Assembly (NCBI GenBank): GCA_014281115.1
Contig: JACONQ010000010.1
Location: 1,488,001-1,552,000, forward strand
Origin: Laburnicola sp. R22_1
Taxonomy: Eukaryota; Ascomycota; Dothideomycetes; Pleosporales; Didymosphaeriaceae
DNA: 64,000 nt
Direction of reading: 5' to 3'
Shown: positions 54,833-64,000 of the stretch, piece by piece
How the letters are laid out: each line of letters starts with the position of its first letter
How positions within the stretch are numbered: position 1 is the stretch's first letter
The notes under the pieces: model-generated
What the model was told of the DNA's origin: nothing
The model's database searches: none
Seen by the model: the letters and a program-made list of their open reading frames with translations, nothing else
Translations under genes and position numbers: made by a program

Positions 54833-56744
54833 ATGGTCGGTTTCCCAAGGCTTTGGATAGCCTCCACACTCCTGGTTGGGCATGTGTTTGCGAGCCGCAA
54901 CCTAGCGCGACGCAATGCTACAGAGACATTCGCAGCAGGTCTGCTGCACGAGTCGATGGCATGGATGGATATGTACTACGATGACGAAAGAGGGTATTTG
55001 TTTAACTTGGACGCGGCGGCGCTGGCGCATGATACGAGATCGAGCGTTTGGTATGCTGCGGGCTTGTTAGCGCGAAATGAAGCAGAGGATGTGGAGCAGG
55101 CTGTGAGGATCGTGAGAAACGTTATAGGGGCGCAGTTTCAGTATGAGACGGATCAATGGTGAGTATGCGATATTTTGGAGGCCGACGATATCGAAAACTG
55201 TCCCTCTGCTATTGAGCTAATACCGTCAGGTTTGGCGACTACCAAAAGTATCCCGAGGAACCTACCGTAGGCACCGAGCAGTACCCAGCCGTCATCTACA
55301 AGTCCTGGGATCCCAACTGGCGAGGCTTCGTCGGGACCACTTTTGTCGTTATGCTAGAAGAGTTCCCGCATCTTCTCCCACAAGACGTCCAAGACTACAT
55401 GTTGGAAAGCTTGTACAATACAACTATCGGCGACAGCTATCGCGTCGGAGGTGTTGACGACGACAATCTCTACCCTGCCTACAGCAACCCGTCCATCATG
55501 CGAGCCATGGTGTCCGGATGGGTCGGCCGCCGGGCCAACGACTCGAATATGACGACTGCAGGTGAGGCGTACGCGGAAGAAGTCATTAACCTTTTCACCC
55601 GCGACAACACGCTTTCCGAGTTTAATTCCGGGACGTACGCTGGCGTGTCTTTGTTTGCTTTGACACTTTGGGCAAAGTATATGCCCGAGGACAGTGTCAT
55701 GGGCCAGTACGGCCCGGAAATGATACGCCATACCTGGACGTCGCTAGGTGAATTGTACAACGCGAACCTAAAAAACGTTGCAGGGCCGTGGGATCGTTCC
55801 TACGGCTTCGACATGAACCGGTATCTGAGCATCCTAGCTCTACAAATGTGGACGCTTGTGGGCAAAGAAAATGCGCCCATCCACAAAAAGGTAAAAACAC
55901 GACTTGCTTGTTGTTATTATTGTTGAAGAAGTAGCTAACACCCCAGCCCAGCCCTACGCAATGGGCCACAAGAATGACTTTGCCATCGGCCCTCTAGTCG
56001 CCATCCTCGCACCCTACCACAACACCCTCGTCCCAAACACGACCGTTTCCTCCCTCCTCTCGTTCCCCGGCACACACTACGTAAATACATCTGCCTTCTC
56101 CCCGCCATTCGACACGTACCCGCGGAACATCTCCGCATGGCTATCGCCCAACCTCACCATCGGCGCAGAGTCCTTCGCCGAAAACGTAATCGGCGGACCA
56201 GCAAAGGTATGAAAAACACCCCCCATACAGCGCACTAAAGTCTACCCACTCACTGACTTGAACGTTCTAGAGCCCAACTGCCTTCAACCCCGCCGTTGTG
56301 CAATGGTCCCGCAAGGACGGCACAGTCGGCTTTATCAGCTTGTACGCCCAAGTCATGGCCTTGGACGTGCATGTCGGCGAAGCTACGCTCGACTTGCGCT
56401 ACCCGCAGGGTAACAGCACGAGCAGCTTTTCCTTCCTCGTTGGCACGAATAGCTGGCACGGCAAGAGGGATGTAGCTACTTGGGAGGACGTGGAGGGGGT
56501 CAATGTGCGCGTTGATGGGTCCGTCGATGCGAACTATACAGTTGAGTTTAATGGGTTGGTTGGAGGCGCGGGCGAGGTTATTAAGTAAGTTCTTATTTCT
56601 TTTCTCTTGTTTGAGCTGTGTGATTGGAAAGTGGAAGGCTAACGTAGGCGTTCTAGTGAGTTTGAATTTTGGAATTTTACGTATCGTATGCCTGAGGGTA
56701 GTAGGGAGGTGCCGCATGTGAGGCTGGAATTTGAGCTGGCGTGA
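54833..56744 (+). CDS. Secreted protein, possibly six-hairpin glycosidase-like
   Basis: 547 residues from five exons: 54833-55158, 55230-55890, 55952-56206, 56271-56584, 56657-56744, in frame throughout. A signal peptide (MVGFPRLWIASTLLVGHVFA) leads a chain with many Asn-X-Ser/Thr sites. The N-terminal two thirds are helical with repeated aromatic motifs: ESMAWMDMYYDDERGYLF, RSSVWYAAGLLARNE, QWFGDYQKYPEEPTVG, WDPNWRGFVGTTFVVMLEEF, SNPSIMRAMVSGWVGRR, EFNSGTYAGVSLFALTLWAKYMP. This resembles an (alpha/alpha)6 barrel, as in glycosidases and lyases. The last ~120 residues look like a beta-rich domain. I know similar proteins only as fungal secreted hypotheticals; no activity is established. For exon 3 the second of two nearby AGs is needed to keep the frame. 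Confidence 0.8.
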
Positions 56745-57682
56745 AGGCTGGGAAGCGGTTTGCGGGTTTAGGGGTTGAATGGATATACCAAAGATCTAAG
56801 CCTTTGTGCGTATGTAGAGCGAATGTTATAATCGAAGAGTTGGAAGATGTTTATGTCCTTAGCGGAAGTAGGATGATAACACTTGGCCACATACTTTCGG
56901 ACTGTTGGCAGTCTGCCCATTCCGATGGAGAAAAACCATGACAATACAGGTTTATCTATGGACGGTGTCGCAAAAGGCTATCTTCGCTGTGAAACTCGTG
57001 GTCGCTGATGAGGGGAAGGTGGGGCTGAGGAATGGGCCCCGCATCAGCTACTCGACTTCTTCATAAGTCGATGTTGTACGCATTCAATGTTCGCCTGGCG
57101 TATAGACAGAGGGGATGATAACATTCTGGTGAGGGAGACAGGACAGTGCAGAGAAGCGGAGAAATTGTTGACGTGAGAAACGCGAGAAAACAAGAACGGA
57201 CGAAGAAGCGAAGCAAGAAAGCGCTAGATTGGACACACGATGGTACACAGTGAAATATGTATCTGGAAATGATAAGCCAAGCCTCCAGCGTCTAGTGCCC
57301 CAAGTTATATAATACTGCGAGGGTCGATAGCGGGGTCTTATACTCGAAAATCGGCCAATCAACACTCCCCTCACAGCCCGACTCGAAGCGGACATCGGCG
57401 GTTTAGTCACTATCTACTCTCAACCACATTGTGCTTTTACACCTCTCGACGATATCTTCTATATTATCTTGAAATTCCGGATATAGCGATCGCACAGATC
57501 AGGGTTTTTGGTACGTGTTATGTGTCTCCACAGCGATCGTTCGCCATCCTGTTAGATGACGAGGCGACAACAAGGGATTGTCGAACGTAAGCTAATAGCA
57601 TCAAGCTGCAGCACTATTGAACCACCCAACACAACTCGCAGGCAGTTAGTTGCTCACCACCACTCCCAACGAATCATTCATC
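56745..57682. other. Intergenic: secreted-protein 3' flank and MoaE promoter
   Basis: About 940 bp. Minus-strand frame 57410-57084 has no recognisable motif. No gene supported. Confidence 0.4.
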
Positions 57683-58213
57683 ATGTCAACCACCGAGTCA
57701 TCAAACTACGCACCCGACATACCCACCGACGCAGTAACCCGCACCACCGACACCACCCTCATCGAACTCACACCCCACAACCTGGATTCCCTCGCTGCTA
57801 CAAAATTCGTCCGGTCCCCGTCTGCGGGCGCAACAGTGCTCTTCATCGGCACTACGCGCGATACATTCAACAATCTACCCGTGTCTTCACTAGCGTACAC
57901 ATCATACACGCCACTCGCCATGGGCACGCTCTACTCCATCGCTTCGAACCTGCTGGCCAAACATGAACTCACCAAGATCGCCATCGTGCACAAGCTGGGC
58001 GAGTGTCCGATTGGGGAGGAGAGCATCGTGATTGCAGTCAGCGCGCCGCATAGGCAGGCGGCGTGGCAAGCGGGAGAGGAAGCGCTAGAAGAGACGAAGA
58101 AGAGGGCCGAGATTTGGAAGCTGGAGAGGTTCGAAGGTGGCGAGGGAGTATGGAGGGCGAACAGAGATGGGGCGATGGGAGTCAAAGTGGGGGAAGCCAC
58201 GGACGAGAAGTAA
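57683..58213 (+). CDS. cnxH: Molybdopterin synthase catalytic (large) subunit, MoaE/MOCS2B
   Basis: 176-residue intronless protein that, with the MoaD-type small subunit, inserts sulfur into precursor Z (cPMP) to make molybdopterin, needed for nitrate reductase and xanthine dehydrogenase. MoaE landmarks are GATVLFIGTTRDTF, the YTSYTPLAM motif, IAIVHKLGECPIGEESIVIAVSAPHR in two halves (His103, Lys104; His123, Arg124) and KKRAEIWKLE, which carries the two active-site lysines (Lys139 or 140, and Lys146). The start at 57683 (MSTTESSNY) gives the expected N-terminus; an in-frame ATG at 57650 would add 11 residues. The end is slightly extended beyond the family core (ANRDGAMGVKVGEATDEK). Confidence 0.93.
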   Translation: MSTTESSNYAPDIPTDAVTRTTDTTLIELTPHNLDSLAATKFVRSPSAGATVLFIGTTRDTFNNLPVSSLAYTSYTPLAMGTLYSIASNLLAKHELTKIAIVHKLGECPIGEESIVIAVSAPHRQAAWQAGEEALEETKKRAEIWKLERFEGGEGVWRANRDGAMGVKVGEATDEK

Positions 58214-59275
58214 TGGGAAGAGGGGAGAGGTTAAGGTGTGGAGCTGAAGACGCAAGGGTGCACAAAGTAATAATGCGATGCGATGCAGAAAGCTCTTAGG
58301 CCGAGGCGCAAAGTGTAAGCTATCAAAGCGAAATGGCTGCGTAGTCTCCATCTCCAGGGAGGCATGGTGTTGGTGAGTTACTTAGTTGACTCCCTACTAG
58401 TCTTAGTATGCGTCGCCCGCGGGCGTATTGGAGCAAAGTAACATCGTATATCCCGCGCTTTCTACCCGCCGACGGGTGTGATGTGTCAAGCTGACTCCGA
58501 CTACGGCTGGATTGAAGCAGGTACGGAACCATAGCAAAAGAAATGTTGGCATTGAAAGCATGCCCGTATAGAATGATAGGTCGGGTGTCAGCCTGTCCAA
58601 GTATAAAACGTGTTCTACATGCAGTGAAACGTGCCGACGACGTCTTGCCTACCTAGAGATGTGAGGAAGACTACAGCAAAACGTGGTTACTCCAACCATC
58701 TTTTAGAGCCTGGTGAGGTGCAATTAAGAATAATCACGGTTGACGCCTCCGGTTTCCTACCAGGGTCATTTGTCTGGGATCAGTCCTAGGTGCGCACAAG
58801 GCTGAGGCTAAATCGGGCGGCGACGGAAGGAGGCGCCCCCGTTACACAAGAGTCCCGCCATGGCGCACGAACTTCAAGCACGAAATATTGAGTCTGCCGG
58901 CGAGTAGCGAATGGAATGCGTATGAAGAGCAGTTCACCCCTGCCACCATCGGGAGAAGGCGTAGGGCGTCGCATTGGCTGATCTTGCCAAACCGTCTGCG
59001 ACTGAGATGCACGTGGTGCTATTCGTAGGGCTCCTGGTGTTGGTGCAGGCTCACTTTGGAAAGGAGAAGCGACATTATGCAGGGTGCAGATGGCCATGGT
59101 ACGAGAAAGCTGCGTCGCTGAGCGGATGCAACAGGGAAAGCTCGGTGGGAAATACCTCGAAAATACCTCAAGCCGAAAGCTAATCGACGACATGTAGCTT
59201 CTCCGCAAAGGTCTTCCAGCTATGTACTTTACACTAGTATTACAACCACCCACCATGGTACACGTCGAATATTCG
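58214..59275. other. Convergent 3' flanks
   Basis: About 1.06 kb between convergent MoaE and Aim11 genes. A 173-codon minus-strand frame (59307-58786) overlaps the end of Aim11 and lacks motifs. No gene is supported. Confidence 0.4.
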
Positions 59276-59818
59276 TTACTGAGGCGTTTCTGGGCTGCTG
59301 TTCTCATCTGCGTCTTTTTTCACCGTTGCCTGCGAAGCTATCAACAAGTCGCCAATCGACTCAGGCACAGCGTCGCCGGGCTGATAGATCGTATCGTAAT
59401 TCAGGCGGCCCCTCAGTCTTGCCTGTGCTTCTTTGAGGCCTGAAATGTCGAATGCCCACAGAGTCCCTCCTACGCCCATAGTTGCCAGGCTGACGCAGTT
59501 CATCGTAGCTAGGTTCAGAGCCTGTGCCGCGTCATGAAACGGGCTGAAGTGCTCATGCGGGTTGGTATTCGGTTCGTAGAAAGCAGGCCTGATCCGGAGG
59601 TGGCGGCGGTATATGGCACGGCGGGTGATGGCCGTGGATGCGAGGAAGCAGGCGGCGCCGAAGAAGAATACGGACAGCTGTCGCAGCGATCGTGGGGATG
59701 TGACAGGCGTCCTTTCGAACGCAGATTCCGGCGGCGGCGGTCGCGGAGGCGCACTGAGGGGGGCTGCAGGCGACCCGGCCATGATTCGGACCATGGGGAG
59801 CTTCTGGACGGCTTCCAT
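59276..59818 (-). CDS. AIM11: Aim11-like mitochondrial membrane protein
   Basis: 180-residue intronless protein resembling fungal 'altered inheritance of mitochondria protein 11'. A Pro/Ala-rich N-terminus leads to SLRQLSVFFFGAACFLASTAITRRAIYRR, here seen as one membrane segment followed by the conserved TAITRRAI, then PAFYEPN and a second segment, LATMNCVSLATMGVGG, ending in LWAFDISGL, the family's C-terminal mark. Yeast aim11 mutants lose mitochondrial DNA more often; the molecular role is unknown. Starts at 59818, 59794 and 59782 are all possible; the first is used here. It is convergent with MoaE. Confidence 0.88.
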   Translation of the reverse strand: MEAVQKLPMVRIMAGSPAAPLSAPPRPPPPESAFERTPVTSPRSLRQLSVFFFGAACFLASTAITRRAIYRRHLRIRPAFYEPNTNPHEHFSPFHDAAQALNLATMNCVSLATMGVGGTLWAFDISGLKEAQARLRGRLNYDTIYQPGDAVPESIGDLLIASQATVKKDADENSSPETPQ

Positions 59819-60280
59819 AGGTGCCTGCAGGGGCGAGACGGGTCTTGCTGGCAGGGAGATGGAGCACTTGCAGCATCAACGTTGGTGGTCGGCGGGTCTA
59901 CAGGTCGCACGATTACGAAGCAGTACGTGAAGCAGTACGTATGCAGCACGGCCAACAGTGCATGCGTCGTCGGATCATGGATGCAGTCCGAAAAAAGTTG
60001 GGGCGACGCGCGCATGACTAAGCAAGGCCGGGTCGGGTCGGAGAAACGGTTCGGGGGACTGAGATCGCTCTTCGCCTCCAGCCTCCGCGCCAGCTCTCAC
60101 AGCTCTCACCACCCATCGCCCAACAAAAGTCCGTCACTCCACATCCCGCCAAAAGAGGGGCCATCGCTTGGAGCTCCTGCATGATCAAGGGGTACAGCTA
60201 TTCGGATGTGCTCCCCGAGACTGAATACACACGTTGCGTTCAGCTTTCTGGCGTCGTGCTCCCAGCGGCCGCATGGTACC
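59819..60280. other. Aim11 promoter and unassigned DNA
   Basis: About 460 bp upstream of Aim11. Frames on the plus strand that continue from within Aim11 are shadows. Nothing else recognised. Confidence 0.4.
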
Positions 60281-61264
60281 TTTTATTCATTCATTCATAT
60301 CAGTTTATAGTCGACCTAACCTTTTACTGATTATGAGACTTATTAACAGCAAGCACAACATAGGTTCAACAGCCAAAGTCCGTATAAAAAAAAAGCGCGC
60401 GATTGGGATCGGCCACAGTCGGGAGCCGAAGCATGACGCGATGATTGAAAATTTGTAAGTACGCCGGTGCAACGCCAGAGAAGACTACGAGAACGTGCGT
60501 ATAAAGCTGCACAGCTAACCGGATCCTCTCCCTCTCGTTGCTACGGGCTGTAATTCAAGACGATTCTCTAATTGGCATAACGACAAACCCGGTTTTGGTT
60601 TAGTCGCTCGGCTCTCCTCACCCCCCCGAAACTCACCCAAAATTGACTTTGACAGCTGATTCGACGGCTCCCCGCTCGGCTAACCCTGCTAGTACAAAAT
60701 GCCTGCTGCACACCCCAGTCGCCAGCAAAAATGGCTTCCCTACTACGCACTGTATGTATATTGCATAACCCACAGCAGAACTAATGCTAACCCTACTATA
60801 CAGCCTCTACCTTGCCGCAGCTGCACTACCAACACCAACCACAACCCCAGCCCTACCTGCGACGTCGATCCCACAACCCCAGCCCTACCTGCGACGTCGA
60901 TCCCTATCCCCAGCGCTGCTCTACCAAAGCTACCCTTCGCTTCTACTGCTACCAAACAGACCGCTGTTACGCCCACTTCGACTACCTTATTACGCAAATA
61001 GACGTTATACCAACGCCAACTAAGGACCAAACCAGATATAAGGATGCTTATAAGAAGGCTAAAGACCAACTAGCCATCTAGCGCTCCAGGCCCCTCAACG
61101 AACAGCTACATGGATGGCTCAATACAGACTGTCAAGCTCAACTGCAGGATATTAGCGAGGCAACTGGCGTACCTGTACATAACTGTTGCTAGCAGAGCAG
61201 AGCTCAGCCGCGACGAGCGGCACCGTTGAATTGACTATAAACAGATATGAATGGATAAACAAAA
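60281..61264. mobile_element. Transposon remains with inverted end sequences
   Basis: About 980 bp bounded by related sequences in inverted order: TTTTATTCATTC...CAGTTTATAGTC at 60281-60315, and the complement of ...GACTATAAACAGATATGAAT at 61225-61264. The left part (60281-60419) is a relative of the 107-bp element at 32317-32423. On the plus strand, 61000-61190 has a broken frame: DQTRYKDAYKKAKDQLAI, a TAG stop, then RSRPLNEQLHGWLNTDCQ and LQDISEATGVPVHNCC. A 32-bp tandem duplication lies at 60842-60905. RIP-mutated relatives of its right part are at 27950-27994 and 28098-28160. It may be one element with terminal inverted repeats or two elements sharing a tail sequence. No intact transposase or reverse transcriptase is visible. 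Confidence 0.6.
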
Positions 61265-61916
61265 AAGTTAATCGGATATGGGTGGTCAATCACGCTGTGT
61301 GCCACATCAGACACGTGGAATCGTCTGCTTGGCTGACTTGTCTATTTCTATACATGGAAACTGATGCGCTTCTAGGTCTATGCAGGCCTTCGTTGATCTT
61401 GTCCTTCAGTCCTGGTTGCCACCTGCATTCGCTTAGTTTTCATGCACATGCTATTGCTTTTGAGTCACTACGTCTTTATCGTGCGCCTGAAGAAGCTACG
61501 CCTTGACCTTGTAACTCAAGAATTGCTCGATGATCTCAGCCTGCATCGGCACCCTCCAATAAACGAATGTTAACAGCACTGGCGCGGCACTGCCCTCTCG
61601 AGCTACCTTTGTACCGGCACGAGCACTACCTAGCCGCAGCATTTCCATGCCATGATCCAAGCTTGACGATGACATCGTCAGCTCTGGTCCGTGTATGCAA
61701 TACACGGCGTAAATTGTGAGCGCCTTGTGGCGAGGTTGGTGGCATGGCCGAGGCCAGCATGTCCACTTACTGGGGCCACAAGAACTATAAAGATGCTCTC
61801 TCCCACCAGCTTTCAGAGAAATCACAGCACCAAGAGTTTCTCTGCCTTCGTTGACACTTTCGCTGCAATTCATCAACCGCTTCACACGCTTCTTCCGCTC
61901 CCCTATTATATTCAAA
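61265..61916. other. Promoter of the secreted Lys/Thr/Tyr-rich gene
   Basis: About 650 bp of normal composition between the transposon remains and the secreted gene. Minus-strand frames crossing it are antisense noise. Confidence 0.4.
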
Positions 61917-62480
61917 ATGCTCTTCACAAACGCTCTTGTGCTGCTTGCTTCGGCCTCCTTTGCTCTGGCCCTGCCTGGATACGACATCCCTGCACCGAAG
62001 CCAAAAGCAGAGACCACCTGCTCCGCTGTCTACAAGACCAAGACAGACGTTGGAAAATCCACCGCCACGTACTTGAGCACCAAGACTGTCTACGTGCCCT
62101 TCACTGTTACCACCAGCGTCGTCCTCTCCACGGTTAAGCCCTACCCTTCGACCAGCACCGGTTATGTGACGAAGACCGACACCAAGGTGGAGTATAACTA
62201 CAAGACTGTCACCAAACCCGTGACCTCGTACATCACCAAGGTGGTGAGCTACGCCACTACGAAGACCAACTATCAGACCAAGCCATACACCAAGGTCATC
62301 ACTTCGTACATGACTAAGCTCTTGACCAAGTCCGACTCTTATGTCACCAGCAAGACCAAGGAAAAGGTTGCCACCAAGACCAAGGTCGTTCCCTACACGA
62401 CCACCAAGGTGGAGACCAAGACGAAGTGCTCGACCAAGGGCGGCTACGGCTACGGCCACGACTACGGCCACGGCTACTAA
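61917..62480 (+). CDS. Small secreted Lys/Thr/Tyr/Val-rich protein
   Basis: 187-residue intronless protein. Signal peptide MLFTNALVLLASASFALALP, then a chain built from irregular repeats of the type TK-x2-3-TSY/V-x-TK (examples KPVTSYITKVVSYATTKTNY and TKVITSYMTKLLTKSD). Only two cysteines lie in the mature part, one near each end (TTCSAVY, TKCSTK), so a single long-range disulfide is possible. The end is GGYGYGHDYGHGY, a Gly/Tyr/His-rich tail. The composition and length suit a cell-wall-associated or secreted effector-like protein, but no family is recognised and function is unknown. The start at 61917 begins a perfect signal peptide; the in-frame ATG at 61851 would bury it. Transposon remains lie 650 bp upstream. 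Confidence 0.82.
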   Translation: MLFTNALVLLASASFALALPGYDIPAPKPKAETTCSAVYKTKTDVGKSTATYLSTKTVYVPFTVTTSVVLSTVKPYPSTSTGYVTKTDTKVEYNYKTVTKPVTSYITKVVSYATTKTNYQTKPYTKVITSYMTKLLTKSDSYVTSKTKEKVATKTKVVPYTTTKVETKTKCSTKGGYGYGHDYGHGY

Positions 62481-64000
62481 GTGGACACTGCTTGGACGCT
62501 TGTAGCAGCCCCAAAAAAAGTGCTTGGATTTCATCCAGAGAACGATTGTACGATTCGGCCGCGATGATCGGAAATCATGATACACTCCTTACCATCGACA
62601 CCGTTGCCAATTTGGAAGGGGGGAAACTATACGGATGTCGGTCCTTGAACACATGTGCATAATTCACTCCTTAGATCTTTTTCTTAATATAATGTCTTGG
62701 TCATTGAAGTCACCTTTCTCATCGGCCATTCGTACGCTCGCCCTCGTTTCTCACCAGACCGGTACGCCCACCAACGCCGCAACGCGGGTCTATTGAACCA
62801 GCCCAGTTAACCTGCTGCTACTGCCTTTGCGACCCGGGGCTTCCGGGCGCGCGGACAGCGTACTGCGTCGTGTTAAGCATGTACAAGCTCAGCCTAGGCG
62901 TCGTAGCGTGGAATCTGGGGATTGAGGGGGTTATGATGATGCAAATGAGCGTGCGTGCAGCCACGGCATTGCTAGCGTGCAGGATAAGAATAGCACTGCA
63001 TATTGCATCGCGACCATGATGAGTGTAGTTATGATGGAAGGAATTGAAGTTATGAGATGGTGTCGACGTTTCGATGGTGGGATATCGCATGTGCTGGGGA
63101 TGATGAGCATGCATGTGAACAATGCCAGTCACCCCATTCAATGTCTCCCCACTCACGCCCCCCCAAAAAAGAACACCTTCAGTCAGCCTCCCGTCCGTAG
63201 CGCAGCAAAATTCGCCCAATCGACATGTACAATGCCAACCCAATGTAAGTATGCAGTGCGAGGATGGACCCTCCAGTTCGAGGCCAGAGTAGGGTCCCTC
63301 GCAACCCTCACTTAGCGCAGCCCGCACGCGGCTAGCCGCGAAAATGGCACGCTGATCAGTGCATAGACGAGGGGAAGCTAGGGTGGGCTCCGAGGACGAT
63401 GCGGCCGTGGCTTGGGAAGGTATGGTTCGGTCGAGGTGGCTGCGTTGTTGGGAACTCTGATCTGGGGGCTGGGATGCAGCTGATGCGCAGGATGAATACT
63501 GTACATCTGTTGGGGAACGTTGTTAAGAGTGGCGGGGGGTCTATCTAGCTTTGGGACAAGGGTAAAGGTTGGAGGGAGATTCTTTTTTCTTCGTCGCATG
63601 ATCAAATGAAATAGATGAAGCTTCATGCAAATCCGAATGAGGAACTTGAATGTTGTCGGTTCTGGGCGTGGGCGAAAACAAACGTGGAAACGGTTGCTCT
63701 CGGATGCCACGGAAGCTGACGTCGGCGATGAAATCGTGCTTTGGGTGGTCCTCGGGATTGTTGTCCCATTCTGGGAGACACACATGCATGAGCATTGGCC
63801 CCGACCTGTACGACCTCGCAGTCTCATTTTCGTGTCGAAGCGAACACGATGTCGCGACCGTTAGCGCGTCACGTTACCTCTGCGACCGTTGGGCGTGTAA
63901 TGATGTACACCATGCAGTCTTGCTGTTGATTATGTCGGAAGCCGTTACCATCCAGTGAATGATACCACGTTGCCCCAGTGTATGTCTTCCTGTGGGCATG
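62481..64000. other. Right end, no confirmed gene
   Basis: 1.5 kb. Frames on the minus strand at 63827-63378 and 63795-63541 overlap in different frames and could include an exon of a gene that starts beyond the window, but I find no motif and no convincing splice junction. A 169-codon minus frame at 63327-62818 also has no support. Confidence 0.35.

Noticed and set aside
58786..59307. 173-codon minus-strand frame overlapping the end of Aim11
   Set aside because: Different frame from Aim11 and no recognisable feature; probably chance.
61785..62585. 266-codon minus-strand frame rich in Gly/Val/Leu
   Set aside because: It is antisense to the secreted Lys/Thr/Tyr-rich gene, whose signal peptide and repeat pattern are convincing; repeats on one strand create open frames on the other.
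62818..63327. 169-codon minus-strand frame near the right edge
   Set aside because: His/Thr/Ser-rich without domain, signal peptide or splice sites.
1..64000. CRISPR arrays, riboswitches, bacterial-type operons
   Set aside because: None expected in a fungal nuclear genome and none seen; the tandem repeats present are simple minisatellites.

Overview
The window is nuclear DNA of a filamentous ascomycete, most likely a dothideomycete of the Pleosporales type (inference from gene content and style, not from a database match). The genes are typical fungal ones with short introns, mostly 47-75 nt. A nuclear tRNA-Ala carries an intron. Two AT-rich islands and one decayed transposon copy show the C-to-T / G-to-A bias of repeat-induced point mutation (RIP).

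Layout. 1-15.4 kb: a Kha1-type K+/H+ antiporter (cut by the left edge), a secreted GH92 alpha-mannosidase, a cytochrome b5/acyl-CoA dehydrogenase fusion, an AT-hook protein with a C-terminal membrane segment, and a patatin-type lipase. 15.4-27.5 kb: a large TPP1/Est3-like telomere protein, divergent from the PI3P 5-kinase Fab1. 27.5-35.6 kb is an accessory island. It holds an AT-rich RIP block, a secreted cysteine-rich NlpC/P60 protein, a PTH11-like receptor, remnants of a Zn2Cys6 regulator and an MFS transporter, and three ~105-bp insertions, each flanked by an exact 14-bp direct repeat. 35.6-44.4 kb: intron-containing tRNA-Ala(AGC), N-myristoyltransferase, mitochondrial ribosomal protein bL36m, a fungal DUF8004-like protein and a MARVEL protein. 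44.4-48.3 kb has no recognisable gene. 48.3-59.8 kb: Erv14 cornichon, a second RIP block, Prp17, a small two-exon gene, a secreted six-hairpin-like protein, molybdopterin synthase large subunit and Aim11. 60.2-61.3 kb holds transposon remains, followed by a secreted Lys/Thr/Tyr-rich protein.

The housekeeping genes serve separate functions: ion homeostasis, lipid signalling, ER export, splicing, mitochondrial translation, cofactor synthesis and telomere capping. No operon-like logic links them. The two small secreted proteins both lie beside repeat-rich DNA, as expected of accessory, fast-evolving compartments.

The most notable observations are: the small insertions with constant 14-bp target duplications and a shared CACTGTG end, one of which interrupts a decayed transporter gene; a 60-nt stop-free intron that splits the metal-binding Asp codon of Fab1; two probable GC-AG introns; and several exons or genes that simple open reading frames miss.
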